Shown here: positions 1-8,836 of the stretch, piece after piece | Layout of the letters: each line of letters starts with the position of its first letter | How positions within the stretch are numbered: the stretch's first letter is position 1 | The notes under the pieces: model-generated | What the model saw: the letters and a program-made list of their open reading frames with translations, nothing else | What the model was told of the DNA's origin: nothing | The model's database searches: none | Assembly: GCA_965262665.1 (NCBI GenBank) | Contig: CBDHFR010000004.1 | Coordinates: 620,001 to 684,000, forward strand | From: CBDBND01 sp965262665 | GTDB lineage: Bacteria > Pseudomonadota > Alphaproteobacteria > Rhodospirillales > Rhodospirillaceae | Length of the DNA: 64,000 bases | Direction of reading: 5' to 3' | Program-made: the position numbers and the translations under genes

Positions 1-1
1 T

Positions 2-2476
2 GATTTCCGGGGTGCTACGGTGTTTTCAGACAATCTGACTCTGAGGTGGGGCAATACGATCGTAGATGGGACTGGGTGGCTGGATTGGGAAGACGAAACA
101 GAATTTAAACTGGACTTAGGAATCAACCGGCTCGATCTCGAAGCATGGCAGTTTGCATCGTTCGCGGGCCCTGATCGTTTCGCAACTCTTCGGTCTTTTT
201 TTATGGCCAATGACGCGCACGCTCAAACTTCACCACCGAAATTTTCCGTGCCAGCAAACATTAACGGAACGATTGATCTCACAATCAATTTGATCGAATG
301 GCAGGGGAAACTCATGCGCAATGGGCATGTCAATGTGTCACTCGCTGACGCTCAGCTAAACGTAACCGAGGCCAGTCTCTCCATGCCCGGAAACGCGTCA
401 CTCGACTTTGCAGGAAACATCGGGTCAGACTCAGGTAGTCCAAATTTCGATCTCACAGGCAGTGCGTCGTCCCACGACTTGCGTTCTTTGTTGGAGTGGC
501 TCGACTTAGCGCCATCGCCCGGTGTCGTTCCGCCGAGCAGATTGAATTTTATTTCGGGCTCCACCCGTCTAACCGGAACACCGTCCCAACTACAGTTCCA
601 AGATATCGATGTCGTCTTAGATACAACACGTGTGGGCGGTTCTGTCGTGGTGGTTCCGGGCTCACCTGTTGAAGCGACTCTCGATCTGACCGCCTCGAGT
701 CTGGATCTGGACTCCTATCTACCTGCGCTGAGCCAGCAGTTTGGGCTGATGACAACGATTGGAACCTCGGACGGGGACTCACCTGATATGTCCGAAGAGC
801 CAGCTGGAAACTCACAACCGAATTTCTTTTCTGTCGCCAACGTCAACCTAAAATTATCGGTCGGGTCCGTGACCGTCGGAAGAAACGTTTATGGAAATGT
901 GGGAGTCGAGGGGTCGATACAAAACGGTGCAGTGACCATCGACAAGGCGACCATCGACGATATGGCCGGTGCCCGCATTTCTATTTCAGGGAGAGTCGAC
1001 GATGCATTTTCAACTCCGCACGCCCAGAATTTACAGATGTCGATCACCGCAGAAGACTTTGCACTGATGCATCGTACTCTCAACCTCAATCTCCCTCGTT
1101 CCGATGTGTTGACCGGGCCGATGACCTTGGATGGCACACTATCAGGGTCTATCGATGAGGTTGCGCTGGATCTCAACCTGACTCTCAATGCTATAGCTGG
1201 AGAAGTGAAGGGGACAATAACCGATGCGACTTCAACGCCGGTGTTCGACCTTTCAGTGGCAGCAACACACAACGATTATCGATCGTTGTTGTCTGCGTTA
1301 AACCTATATACCGCCACAGATTTTGAAGGTGAGCATGATGCTGAATTTTCTGCTTCGGTTGCAGGATCGTTTACTGCACTGCAGTTGAATGACATTAAGC
1401 TGAGAATGGGCGACAACGCCCTTTCTGGAGTCTTGCACTACGATGAAGCAAATGTCCGACCCCAGGTTACGGGAAACATCGCCTTGGCGACTGTCAATGT
1501 CGATCGTCTTTTTGTTCCAGATCCCACAAGCGCATTAACACGATCCAGCCTATCGCGTAGCGCAGGATCAGAGACCTCCGTCTCGGGACGATGGTCGAGC
1601 GATCCAATCGACCTTAGTTCCATGAATGATTTCGATGCAGACGTCACTGTCACAGCGGATCGCGTTGTCATGCGCGGATTGGATGTCGATCAGCTCTTAG
1701 CAGAAGTCAAATTGTCATCCGGTGTCCTGTCTGTGATCAACTGGGGGGGCAATCTCTACGGAGGACCGGCGTCAGGAGACTTCACGCTGAATACGGTTCC
1801 GGCCATAGATGTCCACACCAGCTTGGTGGTGACTGACGCGGCAATGAGTCGTTTGGGTGGTTCTCTCACCGGTTCTGAGCAAGCCGACGGTAAGTTCGCC
1901 CTCAGGGGCCACTTTACCGCCCAAGGGAACAGCCAACGCGACCTGGTTATGTCATTGGCTGGAGATGGCGTGCTTGCTGCCACAGGCATTGACGCCAATA
2001 TGGACGGCGAGGGATGGGCATTTACCACTGTGCTTGCACCGATCAGAGCGATCAGTCAGTTGGGCGGCGTGTTCACCGGCGGTGTGACCGAAGGATTGGC
2101 CAGCATGGGTACAGAGTTTAGCGGTGAGAAGGGTGTCTTCACGTTATCCAACGCATCCTTACAATCCAATGTTTACGCGGGTGAATTCAGCGGTACGGTC
2201 GATCTGCCGCGGTGGTGGGTTGATGCAGAGGGCCGTGTCAGCCTCAAAGTCAACGTCATCACCCAGCTATTGGGCACCAGATTACAGATGCCGTCTTTGA
2301 TTCCGGTAAGCGTTGAGGGTCCATTGGATTTGCCAAACGTCACCATGAATAGGGGCGGTACAGGAGAAAACGGGCAGGCCACTGACACCGCGTCGCCGGC
2401 TCAATCGTCGCCACTACAACAAAATCCTGCGCAACTGCTTCAGGGGATACTGAACGAGTTCACCAAACCCCGCTAA
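2..2476 (+). CDS. AsmA-like envelope protein (5' end outside window)
   Basis: The reading frame is open from base 2, so the gene starts upstream; the GTG at 20 is only the first internal start codon. The visible ~825 residues are long, Ser/Thr/Asp-rich beta-strand repeats. The last 200 residues (LAGDGVLAATGID, then a LAPIRAISQLGG-like stretch and a final GEFSGTVDLPRWW strand) match the AsmA-like C-terminal region. Proteins of this family are large periplasmic, inner-membrane-anchored chains with a repeating beta-groove fold, implicated in lipid transport to the outer membrane and envelope assembly. No membrane segment is visible in this part; the anchor would be in the missing N-terminus. The C-terminus is Gln/Pro-rich (QSSPLQQNPAQLLQ). 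Family assignment is fairly sure; the substrate is unknown. Confidence 0.75.
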   Translation, partial: DFRGATVFSDNLTLRWGNTIVDGTGWLDWEDETEFKLDLGINRLDLEAWQFASFAGPDRFATLRSFFMANDAHAQTSPPKFSVPANINGTIDLTINLIEWQGKLMRNGHVNVSLADAQLNVTEASLSMPGNASLDFAGNIGSDSGSPNFDLTGSASSHDLRSLLEWLDLAPSPGVVPPSRLNFISGSTRLTGTPSQLQFQDIDVVLDTTRVGGSVVVVPGSPVEATLDLTASSLDLDSYLPALSQQFGLMTTIGTSDGDSPDMSEEPAGNSQPNFFSVANVNLKLSVGSVTVGRNVYGNVGVEGSIQNGAVTIDKATIDDMAGARISISGRVDDAFSTPHAQNLQMSITAEDFALMHRTLNLNLPRSDVLTGPMTLDGTLSGSIDEVALDLNLTLNAIAGEVKGTITDATSTPVFDLSVAATHNDYRSLLSALNLYTATDFEGEHDAEFSASVAGSFTALQLNDIKLRMGDNALSGVLHYDEANVRPQVTGNIALATVNVDRLFVPDPTSALTRSSLSRSAGSETSVSGRWSSDPIDLSSMNDFDADVTVTADRVVMRGLDVDQLLAEVKLSSGVLSVINWGGNLYGGPASGDFTLNTVPAIDVHTSLVVTDAAMSRLGGSLTGSEQADGKFALRGHFTAQGNSQRDLVMSLAGDGVLAATGIDANMDGEGWAFTTVLAPIRAISQLGGVFTGGVTEGLASMGTEFSGEKGVFTLSNASLQSNVYAGEFSGTVDLPRWWVDAEGRVSLKVNVITQLLGTRLQMPSLIPVSVEGPLDLPNVTMNRGGTGENGQATDTASPAQSSPLQQNPAQLLQGILNEFTKPR

Positions 2477-2697
2477 GGCGAGTTTATTTCACTTCGTTTA
2501 ACATTGTTGAGCACAAAAACACGCAGTGCGCTGGATAGCCCTCCGCTCCGTGTTTTATCGATGCTCGCTATGAGTTTGGGCACGGATTGGTTATTTTCGT
2601 GGGCTATCTCCTTAAGCGCATCCCAGAATTCTTGTTCCAAGGACACACTGGTCAGATGACCGGCAATATTGACGGACCGTTTCACGATCGCGCTCAT
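2473..2697 (-). CDS. Ribbon-helix-helix domain protein
   Basis: A 74-residue protein starting at MSAIVKRSVNIAGHLTS; I chose this ATG because the 15 upstream codons lie inside the fumC end and lack similarity to anything. The layout (short basic strand KRSVNIAGH, then SVSLEQEFWDALKEIA, then a second helix SVPKLIASID) is that of the small RHH-type proteins common in alphaproteobacteria, usually annotated 'ribbon-helix-helix domain-containing protein'. Such proteins are presumed DNA-binding regulators, but targets are not known. It begins 5 bases after the fumC stop, so it is probably co-transcribed with the fumarase genes. Its stop overlaps the end of the convergent AsmA-like gene. Confidence 0.75.
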   Translation of the reverse strand: MSAIVKRSVNIAGHLTSVSLEQEFWDALKEIAHENNQSVPKLIASIDKTRSGGLSSALRVFVLNNVKRSEINSP

Positions 2698-2702
2698 TGT
2701 GC

Positions 2703-4100
2703 TTACTCCGAAGGACCAAGCATGGACGAAGGGACAACCCACTTGTCGAATTCGTCGTCCGATATATGTCCCGTTTTCTTAGCTGCGTCCCGCAAGGACG
2801 ATCCGTCTTGATGTGCCAATTTGGCGATTTCCGCCGCTTTGTCATAACCAATGTGCGGGGTCAGCGCGGTCACCAGCATCAGCGATTGTTCCAAATGCGC
2901 TTCAATCACTGATTCGTTGGCTTGCAGGCCTTCGACGCAGCGCTGAGAAAAACTCGCTGCCGCGTCACCAAGAAGGCGGATCGACTGCAACAAAGACGCC
3001 GCAATCACCGGCTTGTATACGTTGAGCTCCAGATGGCCCTGCGATCCCGCCATGGTGACGGTGGTGTGATTGCCCATCACCTGCGCGCAGACCATGGTCA
3101 GCGCTTCCGCCTGGGTTGGGTTCACTTTGCCCGGCATGATCGACGATCCCGGTTCATTGGTGGGCAGAACGAGTTCACCCAGTCCGGCGCGGGGGCCAGA
3201 CCCCATCAATCGAATATCGTTGGCGATTTTCATCAAGGAAACGGCAACGGTGTTCAATGCGCCGGAGGTTTCCACGAACGAATCATGGGCAGCCAAAGCC
3301 TCAAAGGGATTCGGAGCGGGAAAAAAAGGCAGGTGGGTTAACCGACCGAGTTCGACACAAAAGGCCTCGCGGAAACCTTTCTTGCTGTTGAGTCCGGTGC
3401 CGACCGCGGTGCCACCTTGGGCAACGGTGCACAACCGCTCCAGCGCCGCATGCACGCGCTCGAGCCCTAGGACCGTTTGTTGGGTGTAACCCGAAAACTC
3501 CTGACCCAAAGTCAGTGGCGTGGCGTCCTGTAAATGAGTGCGGCCAATCTTGATAATCTTGTCAAAGGCCTTGGCCTTGGTTTCGAGCGCGTCGCGCAGA
3601 CGTTTCAAGCCGGGCAACAGCCGTTCGTTGATTTCGCTGACGGCCGCAATGTGCATGACCGTCGGAAACGTGTCATTGGACGATTGGCCGAGATTGACGT
3701 GGTCATTGGGATGAACGGGATCTTTCTGGCCCCGCTCACCGCCCAGAAGTTCATTGGCACGATTAGCAATCACTTCGTTGGCGTTCATGTTGGTTTGGGT
3801 GCCAGAACCAGTTTGCCATATGACCAAGGGAAACTCTTCGTCGTGACTGCCTTCCGCAACTTCTGCGGCGGCCATGGTAATGGCGTTGGCCAGTTTTTTA
3901 TCCAGGACACCGAGTTTTCCGTTGGCCAGCGCTGCTGCTTGTTTTTGCCAGCCAAACGCTCTTACGATCGGGACCGGCATCCGTTCCGAACCAATGGGAA
4001 AATTCTCCAAGCTGCGCTGTGTTTGCGCACCCCATAGCCGATCAGCTGGAACTTCAATCGGTCCCAGACTGTCTGTTTCTGTGCGTGTTTCAGAATTCAT
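2703..4100 (-). CDS. fumC: Class II fumarate hydratase
   Basis: This gene encodes the iron-independent fumarase that interconverts fumarate and (S)-malate in the TCA cycle, a cytosolic homotetramer. Visible marks are the family signature GSSIMPGKVNPTQ near residue 320, the catalytic-histidine motif GRTHLQDATPL near 187, and TGSGTQTNMNANEV near 100. About 465 residues is normal for the family. I start at MNSETRTETD, which aligns with family N-termini; an ATG five codons upstream is possible. The gene lies 11 bases downstream of the class I fumarase/hydrolase reading frame, so the organism encodes both fumarase types side by side, the oxygen-sensitive Fe-S type first and the robust type second. 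All motifs are intact. Confidence 0.95.
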   Translation of the reverse strand: MNSETRTETDSLGPIEVPADRLWGAQTQRSLENFPIGSERMPVPIVRAFGWQKQAAALANGKLGVLDKKLANAITMAAAEVAEGSHDEEFPLVIWQTGSGTQTNMNANEVIANRANELLGGERGQKDPVHPNDHVNLGQSSNDTFPTVMHIAAVSEINERLLPGLKRLRDALETKAKAFDKIIKIGRTHLQDATPLTLGQEFSGYTQQTVLGLERVHAALERLCTVAQGGTAVGTGLNSKKGFREAFCVELGRLTHLPFFPAPNPFEALAAHDSFVETSGALNTVAVSLMKIANDIRLMGSGPRAGLGELVLPTNEPGSSIMPGKVNPTQAEALTMVCAQVMGNHTTVTMAGSQGHLELNVYKPVIAASLLQSIRLLGDAAASFSQRCVEGLQANESVIEAHLEQSLMLVTALTPHIGYDKAAEIAKLAHQDGSSLRDAAKKTGHISDDEFDKWVVPSSMLGPSE

Positions 4101-4111
4101 GTTTGCTTGTC

Positions 4112-4735
4112 TCAACTTAACTTTGAAAGGAATGTGATGATGGCATCGAGGGCTTCAGACCAATTTTGCTCTTCGGTGCGTCCTGACTTTTTTCTTGGTT
4201 TGAGAGAATGGTCACCGTCCTCTGCCCAATGATACGCAATAGATGATGACACGGTTAGCGGAGTCACGATTTCTTTTGAACCCATCGGGTCACGCGTGCC
4301 CTGACACACCAGCGTCGGCGTTTGTAAAACCTTAAGGTGATCTATGCGCGGTTTGTCTGCGCGGCCTGCGCCGTAAAACGGATATCCAAGAGCGAGCACG
4401 CCGCGCGCATCGTTTTGATCCGCAATCATAGACGCCATGCGACCGCCCATGGACTTGCCGCCGATAACGAGTCGTTCCGCGCCGCATTCATCAATCACCG
4501 CTTGCCAGGTCCCAAGCAGTAGTGGCTGGCGATCTGGCGGTCGTTTTTTGCCCGTCAAACGGCGTTCCGCCATATAGGGAAACTCGAAGCGCACGACGCG
4601 GTACCCATGAGCGCCCAACCCCTCAGCGAAGTAGTTCATGAATTCGGAATCCATCGCTGCGCCAGCCCCATGGGCAAGGGCAACAGTCAAAGACGACGAT
4701 TTGGGACCGTCGAAGAGGAGATCGGGTAACGGCAC
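4112..4735 (-). CDS. Alpha/beta-hydrolase (KANL3/Tex30-like) joined to the fumarase frame
   Basis: About 208 residues with a complete serine-hydrolase set: an oxyanion region LAHGAGAAMDSEFM, the nucleophile elbow GGKSMGG, an acid in CQGTRDPMG and a final His in EDGDHSLKPRK. This is the pattern of the Tex30/KANL3-type dienelactone-hydrolase-like family (Abhydrolase_11). The substrate is unknown. The frame is continuous with the class I fumarase upstream: the fumarase's normal C-terminal end (DDKGNDFF) runs through a TGG codon at 4739-4741 into this domain. A GTG at 4733-4735 could be an independent start, in which case the fusion comes from loss of a stop codon (TGA to TGG). It could be a true fusion, a point mutation or a sequence error. 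Confidence 0.7.
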   Translation of the reverse strand: MPLPDLLFDGPKSSSLTVALAHGAGAAMDSEFMNYFAEGLGAHGYRVVRFEFPYMAERRLTGKKRPPDRQPLLLGTWQAVIDECGAERLVIGGKSMGGRMASMIADQNDARGVLALGYPFYGAGRADKPRIDHLKVLQTPTLVCQGTRDPMGSKEIVTPLTVSSSIAYHWAEDGDHSLKPRKKSGRTEEQNWSEALDAIITFLSKLS

Positions 4736-4741
4736 AACCCA

Positions 4742-6350
4742 AATATTGGCGAAGAAATCGTTTCCCTTGTCATCGACGATGATGAAAGCCGGAAAATCTT
4801 CCACTTCAATCCGCCAGATCGCTTCCATGCCGAGTTCGGGATATTCTAGCACTTCGACTTTCTTGATTGAGTTCTCGGCCAGCCGAGCTGCTGCGCCGCC
4901 AATAGATCCCAGATAAAACCCGCCATGCTTGTTACACGCTTCGGTGACCTGCTTGGAGCGGTTGCCTTTGGCCAGCATGACCATGGACCCGCCGGCGGCT
5001 TGTAACATGTCCACATAGGAGTCCATGCGCCCCGCCGTTGTCGGTCCGAAGGAGCCTGACGCCATGCCCTTCGGTGTTTTGGCGGGTCCGGCGTAATACA
5101 CCGGATGGTCTTTCATATAGTCGGGGAGACCTTCACCGGCATCCAACCGTTCCTTGAGTTTGGCGTGGGCAATGTCGCGGGCAACGATCATCCGGCCAGT
5201 CAAAGAAATGCGGGTCTTGATCGGGTGCCTGGTCAGTTCGGCCCGGATCTCATCCATCGGTTTGGTGAGATCGATATTCACGACGTCGCCGTCAAATTTA
5301 TCTTCGCGCACATCCGGCATGTATTTGGCCGGGTCCGTTTCCATTTGCTCCAAAAACACGCCATCGGCTGTAATCTTGCCTTTGATCTGTCGGTCGGCAG
5401 AGCAGGACACGCCGATGCCCACAGGGCAAGACGCGCCATGACGCGGCAGTCTGATCACACGCACATCGTGACAGAAATACTTACCGCCGAATTGGGCGCC
5501 GATACCCAAGTTACGGGTGATTTCAAGAACTTCCTGCTCCGCTTCCACATCGCGGAAGGCCTGGCCGTGCTCGCCACCCTGGGTCGGCAGGTCATCCAGA
5601 TATCGGGCCGAGGCCAATTTGACCGTCTTGAGATTGGCTTCCGCGGACGTGCCCGCCAATGACAATTGCCAGGTGATAAGGCGGGCAGGCTGCGGTGCCG
5701 AGGGTCTTAATCTCGTCGTCAAAGAATTTCCGCAGCCCGTCAGGATTGAGCAGGGCCTTGGTCTTTTGATAGAGGAACGTTTTATTGGCGGAACCGCCGC
5801 CTTTGGCCATAAACAAGAACTTGTAGGCATCGCCTCCGGTTGCATACAGATCGATCTGAGCCGGAAGATTGTTTCCCGTATTTTTTTCGTCAAACAGCGC
5901 CACCGGAGTTAACTGGGAATACCGCAGATTGAGATTGGTATAAGCTTCGACCACGCTGGCCGAAATGGCGGCTTCGCCGCCGCCGCCCGCCCACACCCGC
6001 TGGCCTTTCTTACCCATGACGATGGCGGTGCCAGTGTCCTGGCACATGGGTAGAACCATGCCCGCGGCAATGTTAGCGTTCTTAAGCAGTTCCAGCGCGA
6101 CAAAGCGGTCATTTGACGACGCTTCGGGGTCATCCATAATCGAACGGAACCGCGCCAAATGTCCTGGCCGCAACAAGTGGGATAAGTCCTTGAATGCCTC
6201 CGCGGTGAGCGCTGTCAACGCGGTGTGGTCAACCGTTAAAACTTTCTCTCCGCGAAATGTGTCCACACCGACGCCATCATTGGACACCGTACGATAGGGT
6301 GTCGAATCCGTGCCAAGCGGGAACATGTCAGAGAAGGCGGCGTCAAGCAT
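4742..6350 (-). pseudogene. fumA: Class I (4Fe-4S) fumarate hydratase with one-base frameshift
   Basis: This is the oxygen-sensitive TCA-cycle fumarase of the class I family, spanning both N- and C-terminal domains (~535 aa). The three cluster-ligand cysteine motifs are present: PMCQDTG (~103), TAACPPYH (~220) and HGASCPVG (~308). The frame breaks at about residue 232: after AIVIGG the sequence continues as TSAEANLKTVKLA only if one C is removed from the CCC run at 5652-5654. Everything on both sides matches the family closely, so the break is recent or a sequencing error. The 3' end is joined to an alpha/beta-hydrolase. It lies between sspB and fumC in one minus-strand run. Start is ATG at 6350; 6326 is an alternative. 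Confidence 0.85.
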
Positions 6351-6402
6351 GGCCCTGCGTCCTCCCGTATCGCTACCCGGTCTTTACCAGGTTTGAGCGA
6401 GT

Positions 6403-6978
6403 CTATTTCTTCCGGAAAGCGTCCAGAGTGACGACTTTACCGGTCTCTTCTTCCAGGCCCGGTGCTGATTCTTCACTCTCATCATTGCGTGCACGGCGTT
6501 CCGTCTTCAATCGCTGAGTGACGACCGCGTTATCCATCGGCGGCATTTCGAAATCGTCATCCTGGTCAAAATCCTCGCCGTCCTCGTCCATGTCCGATGC
6601 ATCCTCGTCCTCAAATTCCACACGGAACTGGAGGCCAAATTTAGCATGAGGGTCGGCAAAAGCGGTGACCGCAGCAAACGGAACATGAAGCCGTTGGCTA
6701 ACGCCGCTGAAACTTAGAGTGATGTCAAAGGTGTCTTCATCAACGGTCAAATCCCAGAACTGATGCTGCAACACAATTGTCATTTCACTGGGGTGCATGG
6801 CGCGCAAAGAGTCAGCCATACGGACACCCTGATGTGTGGCGTCGAATGTGACATAGAAATGGTGTGAACCCGGCAAGCCTTGCTCTTGGGTAATTTCCAG
6901 AGCTTGCCGCAGTACGCCACGCAGGGCGTCTTCCACCATGCGTTCATAACTCAGCGTTGTCACATTATCTTCTGTCAC
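6403..6978 (-). CDS. sspB: SspB-type ClpXP adaptor (alphaproteobacterial form)
   Basis: SspB tethers ssrA-tagged or other substrates to the ClpX unfoldase and speeds their degradation by ClpXP. The 191-aa product has the alpha-type substrate-binding fold: LPGSHHFYVTFDATHQGV (~35-52), EMTIVLQHQFWDLTV and FDITLSFSGVSQRLHVPF. A long acidic linker (DEDASDMDEDGEDFDQ) follows, and the C-terminus is KVVTLDAFRKK, the conserved tail used to dock on ClpX. The acidic linker is somewhat long for the family. The permuted ssrA gene lies immediately upstream on the same strand, so tag RNA and tag-reader are neighbours. Assignment is based on recognisable motifs and length. Confidence 0.9.
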   Translation of the reverse strand: MTEDNVTTLSYERMVEDALRGVLRQALEITQEQGLPGSHHFYVTFDATHQGVRMADSLRAMHPSEMTIVLQHQFWDLTVDEDTFDITLSFSGVSQRLHVPFAAVTAFADPHAKFGLQFRVEFEDEDASDMDEDGEDFDQDDDFEMPPMDNAVVTQRLKTERRARNDESEESAPGLEEETGKVVTLDAFRKK

Positions 6979-7109
6979 GGTCTAAACTTTTCGAAAGAAA
7001 GAATCGAAGCCTATTTTGGCGGTCAGACGTGTGCGGTTCAATGGCTGACAAAGCTTTTCTGATCTTAATTCGGAACAAGGTCAATTGATTCGACATTCAT
7101 TTAGGGCGA

Positions 7110-7405
7110 AGTCACGAAAGTGGGGGGCTTCTGTTGCCCGGTGCCCCCCGAACCGCGCTTACCGGCAATTAAGCGGCAGCGGCGTACTCAACGTTGTCGT
7201 TGGCACTTTTCAAAGTGGCCCGATAACGGCGGTACCATGCCGGGAACAGCTACTGTCTTTACCACGCGCGTCGATCCTGTTTCGCCCCCAAGGAAGCCCA
7301 AACCGAACCGGGCATCGACTGGAGATGGTGGAGGCGCCGGGTACTGCCCCCGGGTCCGCATCGCTTATTTCACAGCAGGTTTAGCGCCATGTTCGCCGAA
7401 GCGAC
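7110..7405 (-). ncRNA. ssrA: tmRNA, circularly permuted two-piece form
   Basis: tmRNA rescues stalled ribosomes and adds a degradation tag. Read on the minus strand, the acceptor piece comes first and ends in a T-arm-like stem followed by CGCCTCC-A-CCA (CCA at 7328-7326). After a ~36-base intervening segment, the coding piece begins at 7289 with GGGGGCGAAACAGGATCGAC. The 7-base ends GGGGGCG and CGCCTCC pair as the acceptor stem with one G-U. The tag frame at 7204-7169 reads A-ANDNVEYAAAA-stop counted from the resume GCC (11 residues in all, ANDNVEYAAAA), with the hydrophobic Ala-Ala end recognised by ClpXP. Permutation is typical of alphaproteobacteria. The outer limits are approximate: upstream from a TATATT box, downstream from a GGGGGGC/GCCCCCC hairpin at about 7121-7149. 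Confidence 0.9.
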
Positions 7406-7411
7406 CCCTCT

Positions 7412-7417
7412 AATATA
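7412..7417 (-). promoter_or_regulatory. ssrA: Likely -10 box of ssrA
   Basis: On the minus strand the sequence CCTTATATTAGAGG contains TATATT, six to eight bases before the inferred 5' end of the tmRNA precursor at about 7405. A convincing -35 box is not visible, so this is a placement by position and composition only. Confidence 0.4.
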
Positions 7418-7490
7418 AGGTGTTTGTCCCTAATTTGGAATGAGGGGGTTACAGACTTGTTCACATCCGCAGCCCGTCTATAAATAGCCC

Positions 7491-8285
7491 ATGCGTCAAT
7501 ATCTGGATCTTATGGCCCAAGTCCTGGAAAACGGGGTGCAAAAGGGCGACCGCACGGGCACAGGCACCCTGTCGGTCTTTGGCCATCAGATGCGATTTGA
7601 CCTCTCTCAGGGCTTCCCCGCCGTCACCACGAAAAAGCTGCATCTACGCTCCATTATCTATGAGTTGCTGTGGTTTCTGAGGGGCGACACCAACATCGGC
7701 TACTTGCATGACAACAAGGTGTCTATCTGGGACGAATGGGCGGACGAAAACGGCGATCTGGGTCCCGTTTACGGCTACCAATGGCGATTTTGGCCAACCC
7801 AAACCGGTGGTTCCATCGATCAGATCGAAAAGCTGCTTGTCGGTCTGCGCACCAATCCGGATTCGCGACGGTACATGGTCACGGCTTGGAATCCAGCAGA
7901 TGTGGACTCCATGGCTTTACCGCCGTGTCACTGTCTTTTTCAATTTTATGTGGCCGAGGGCCGACTGTCTTGCCAACTGTATCAACGGAGCGCAGATATT
8001 TTTCTAGGGGTGCCGTTCAACATCGCGTCTTACGCCTTACTCACTCTCATGGTGGCCCAGGTGACAGGCCTCAAGCCGGGCGAGTTTGTGCACACCTTTG
8101 GCGATGCCCATCTTTATTCCAATCATCTGGACCAAGCGCGTATTCAGCTGGAACGGGAACCACGGCCCTTACCCACCTTGGCCATCAACCCAGACGTGAC
8201 CGATCTGTTTGCCTTCGATTATGCCGATTTTTCCCTCGAACATTATGACCCCCATCCGCACATTGCGGCGCCGGTGGCTGTATAG
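7491..8285 (+). CDS. thyA: Thymidylate synthase
   Basis: ThyA methylates dUMP to dTMP using methylene-tetrahydrofolate, giving dihydrofolate, which the next gene product recycles. The 264-aa protein has the E. coli-type length. It starts MRQYLDLMAQVLENG and carries the RTGTGTLSVFG phosphate-binding segment (~21), the catalytic cysteine in LPPCHCLFQFY (~146), the RSADIFLGVPFNI block and the folate-side YDPHPHI end. The ATG follows an open spacer after the ssrA promoter region and is the first plausible start. folA begins 12 bases downstream, so the pair forms one dTMP-cycle operon. No oddities seen. Confidence 0.97.
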   Translation: MRQYLDLMAQVLENGVQKGDRTGTGTLSVFGHQMRFDLSQGFPAVTTKKLHLRSIIYELLWFLRGDTNIGYLHDNKVSIWDEWADENGDLGPVYGYQWRFWPTQTGGSIDQIEKLLVGLRTNPDSRRYMVTAWNPADVDSMALPPCHCLFQFYVAEGRLSCQLYQRSADIFLGVPFNIASYALLTLMVAQVTGLKPGEFVHTFGDAHLYSNHLDQARIQLEREPRPLPTLAINPDVTDLFAFDYADFSLEHYDPHPHIAAPVAV

Positions 8286-8296
8286 GGCCGGTTGGT

Positions 8297-8821
8297 GTGG
8301 GAGTGGGAGCTGTCAAACTTTGTATGATTATGGCGCGGGCCGACAACGGCACAATTGGTGCCGACAATACGCTGCCCTGGCACATCTCATCTGATCTCAA
8401 GAATTTCAAACGACTGACAATGGGCAAGCCGGTGATCGTGGGCCGCAAGACCTTTGACAGCATTGGCAAACCCCTTAAAGGCCGGACCAATATTGTCGTG
8501 ACCCGTGATCCGGAGTGGGGCGCGAATGGCACCGTTATTTGTCATGATCTAAAAGAGGCTGAAAGGGTGGCGCGGGATCAGGCAGCAACGGACGGTGTGA
8601 ACGAGGTTATGGTCATCGGCGGTGCCGAAATCTATGCCCGGCTGCTAAACGACGCAGATCGCATTTATCTGACGGAGGTTCACCGCCGCTATGACGGCGA
8701 CGCCTGGTTTACAGCGCCCGATAAGACCCAATGGAAAGAAGTATCCCGTGAGCGTTTTGCCCCTGACGATGAAGGCGAACCTCCTTATAGCTACGTTGTT
8801 TTAGATCGCCGCACGGCCTAG
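8297..8821 (+). CDS. folA: Dihydrofolate reductase
   Basis: FolA reduces dihydrofolate to tetrahydrofolate with NADPH. The 174-residue product has the family order: IMARADNGTIGADNTLPWH (~11-29), the substrate-binding acid in ISSDLKNFKRLT, the NADPH site KPVIVGRKTFDSIGKPLKGR, the VMVIGGAEIYARLL loop (~105) and the terminal Y-S-Y-V strand. There is no upstream ATG; a GTG at 8297 or 8303 just upstream of VKLCMIM is the best start. It follows thyA closely, so the two are probably translated from one message. Intact. Confidence 0.95.
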   Translation: MGVGAVKLCMIMARADNGTIGADNTLPWHISSDLKNFKRLTMGKPVIVGRKTFDSIGKPLKGRTNIVVTRDPEWGANGTVICHDLKEAERVARDQAATDGVNEVMVIGGAEIYARLLNDADRIYLTEVHRRYDGDAWFTAPDKTQWKEVSRERFAPDDEGEPPYSYVVLDRRTA

Positions 8822-8836
8822 TTCAAATCTTCTATT

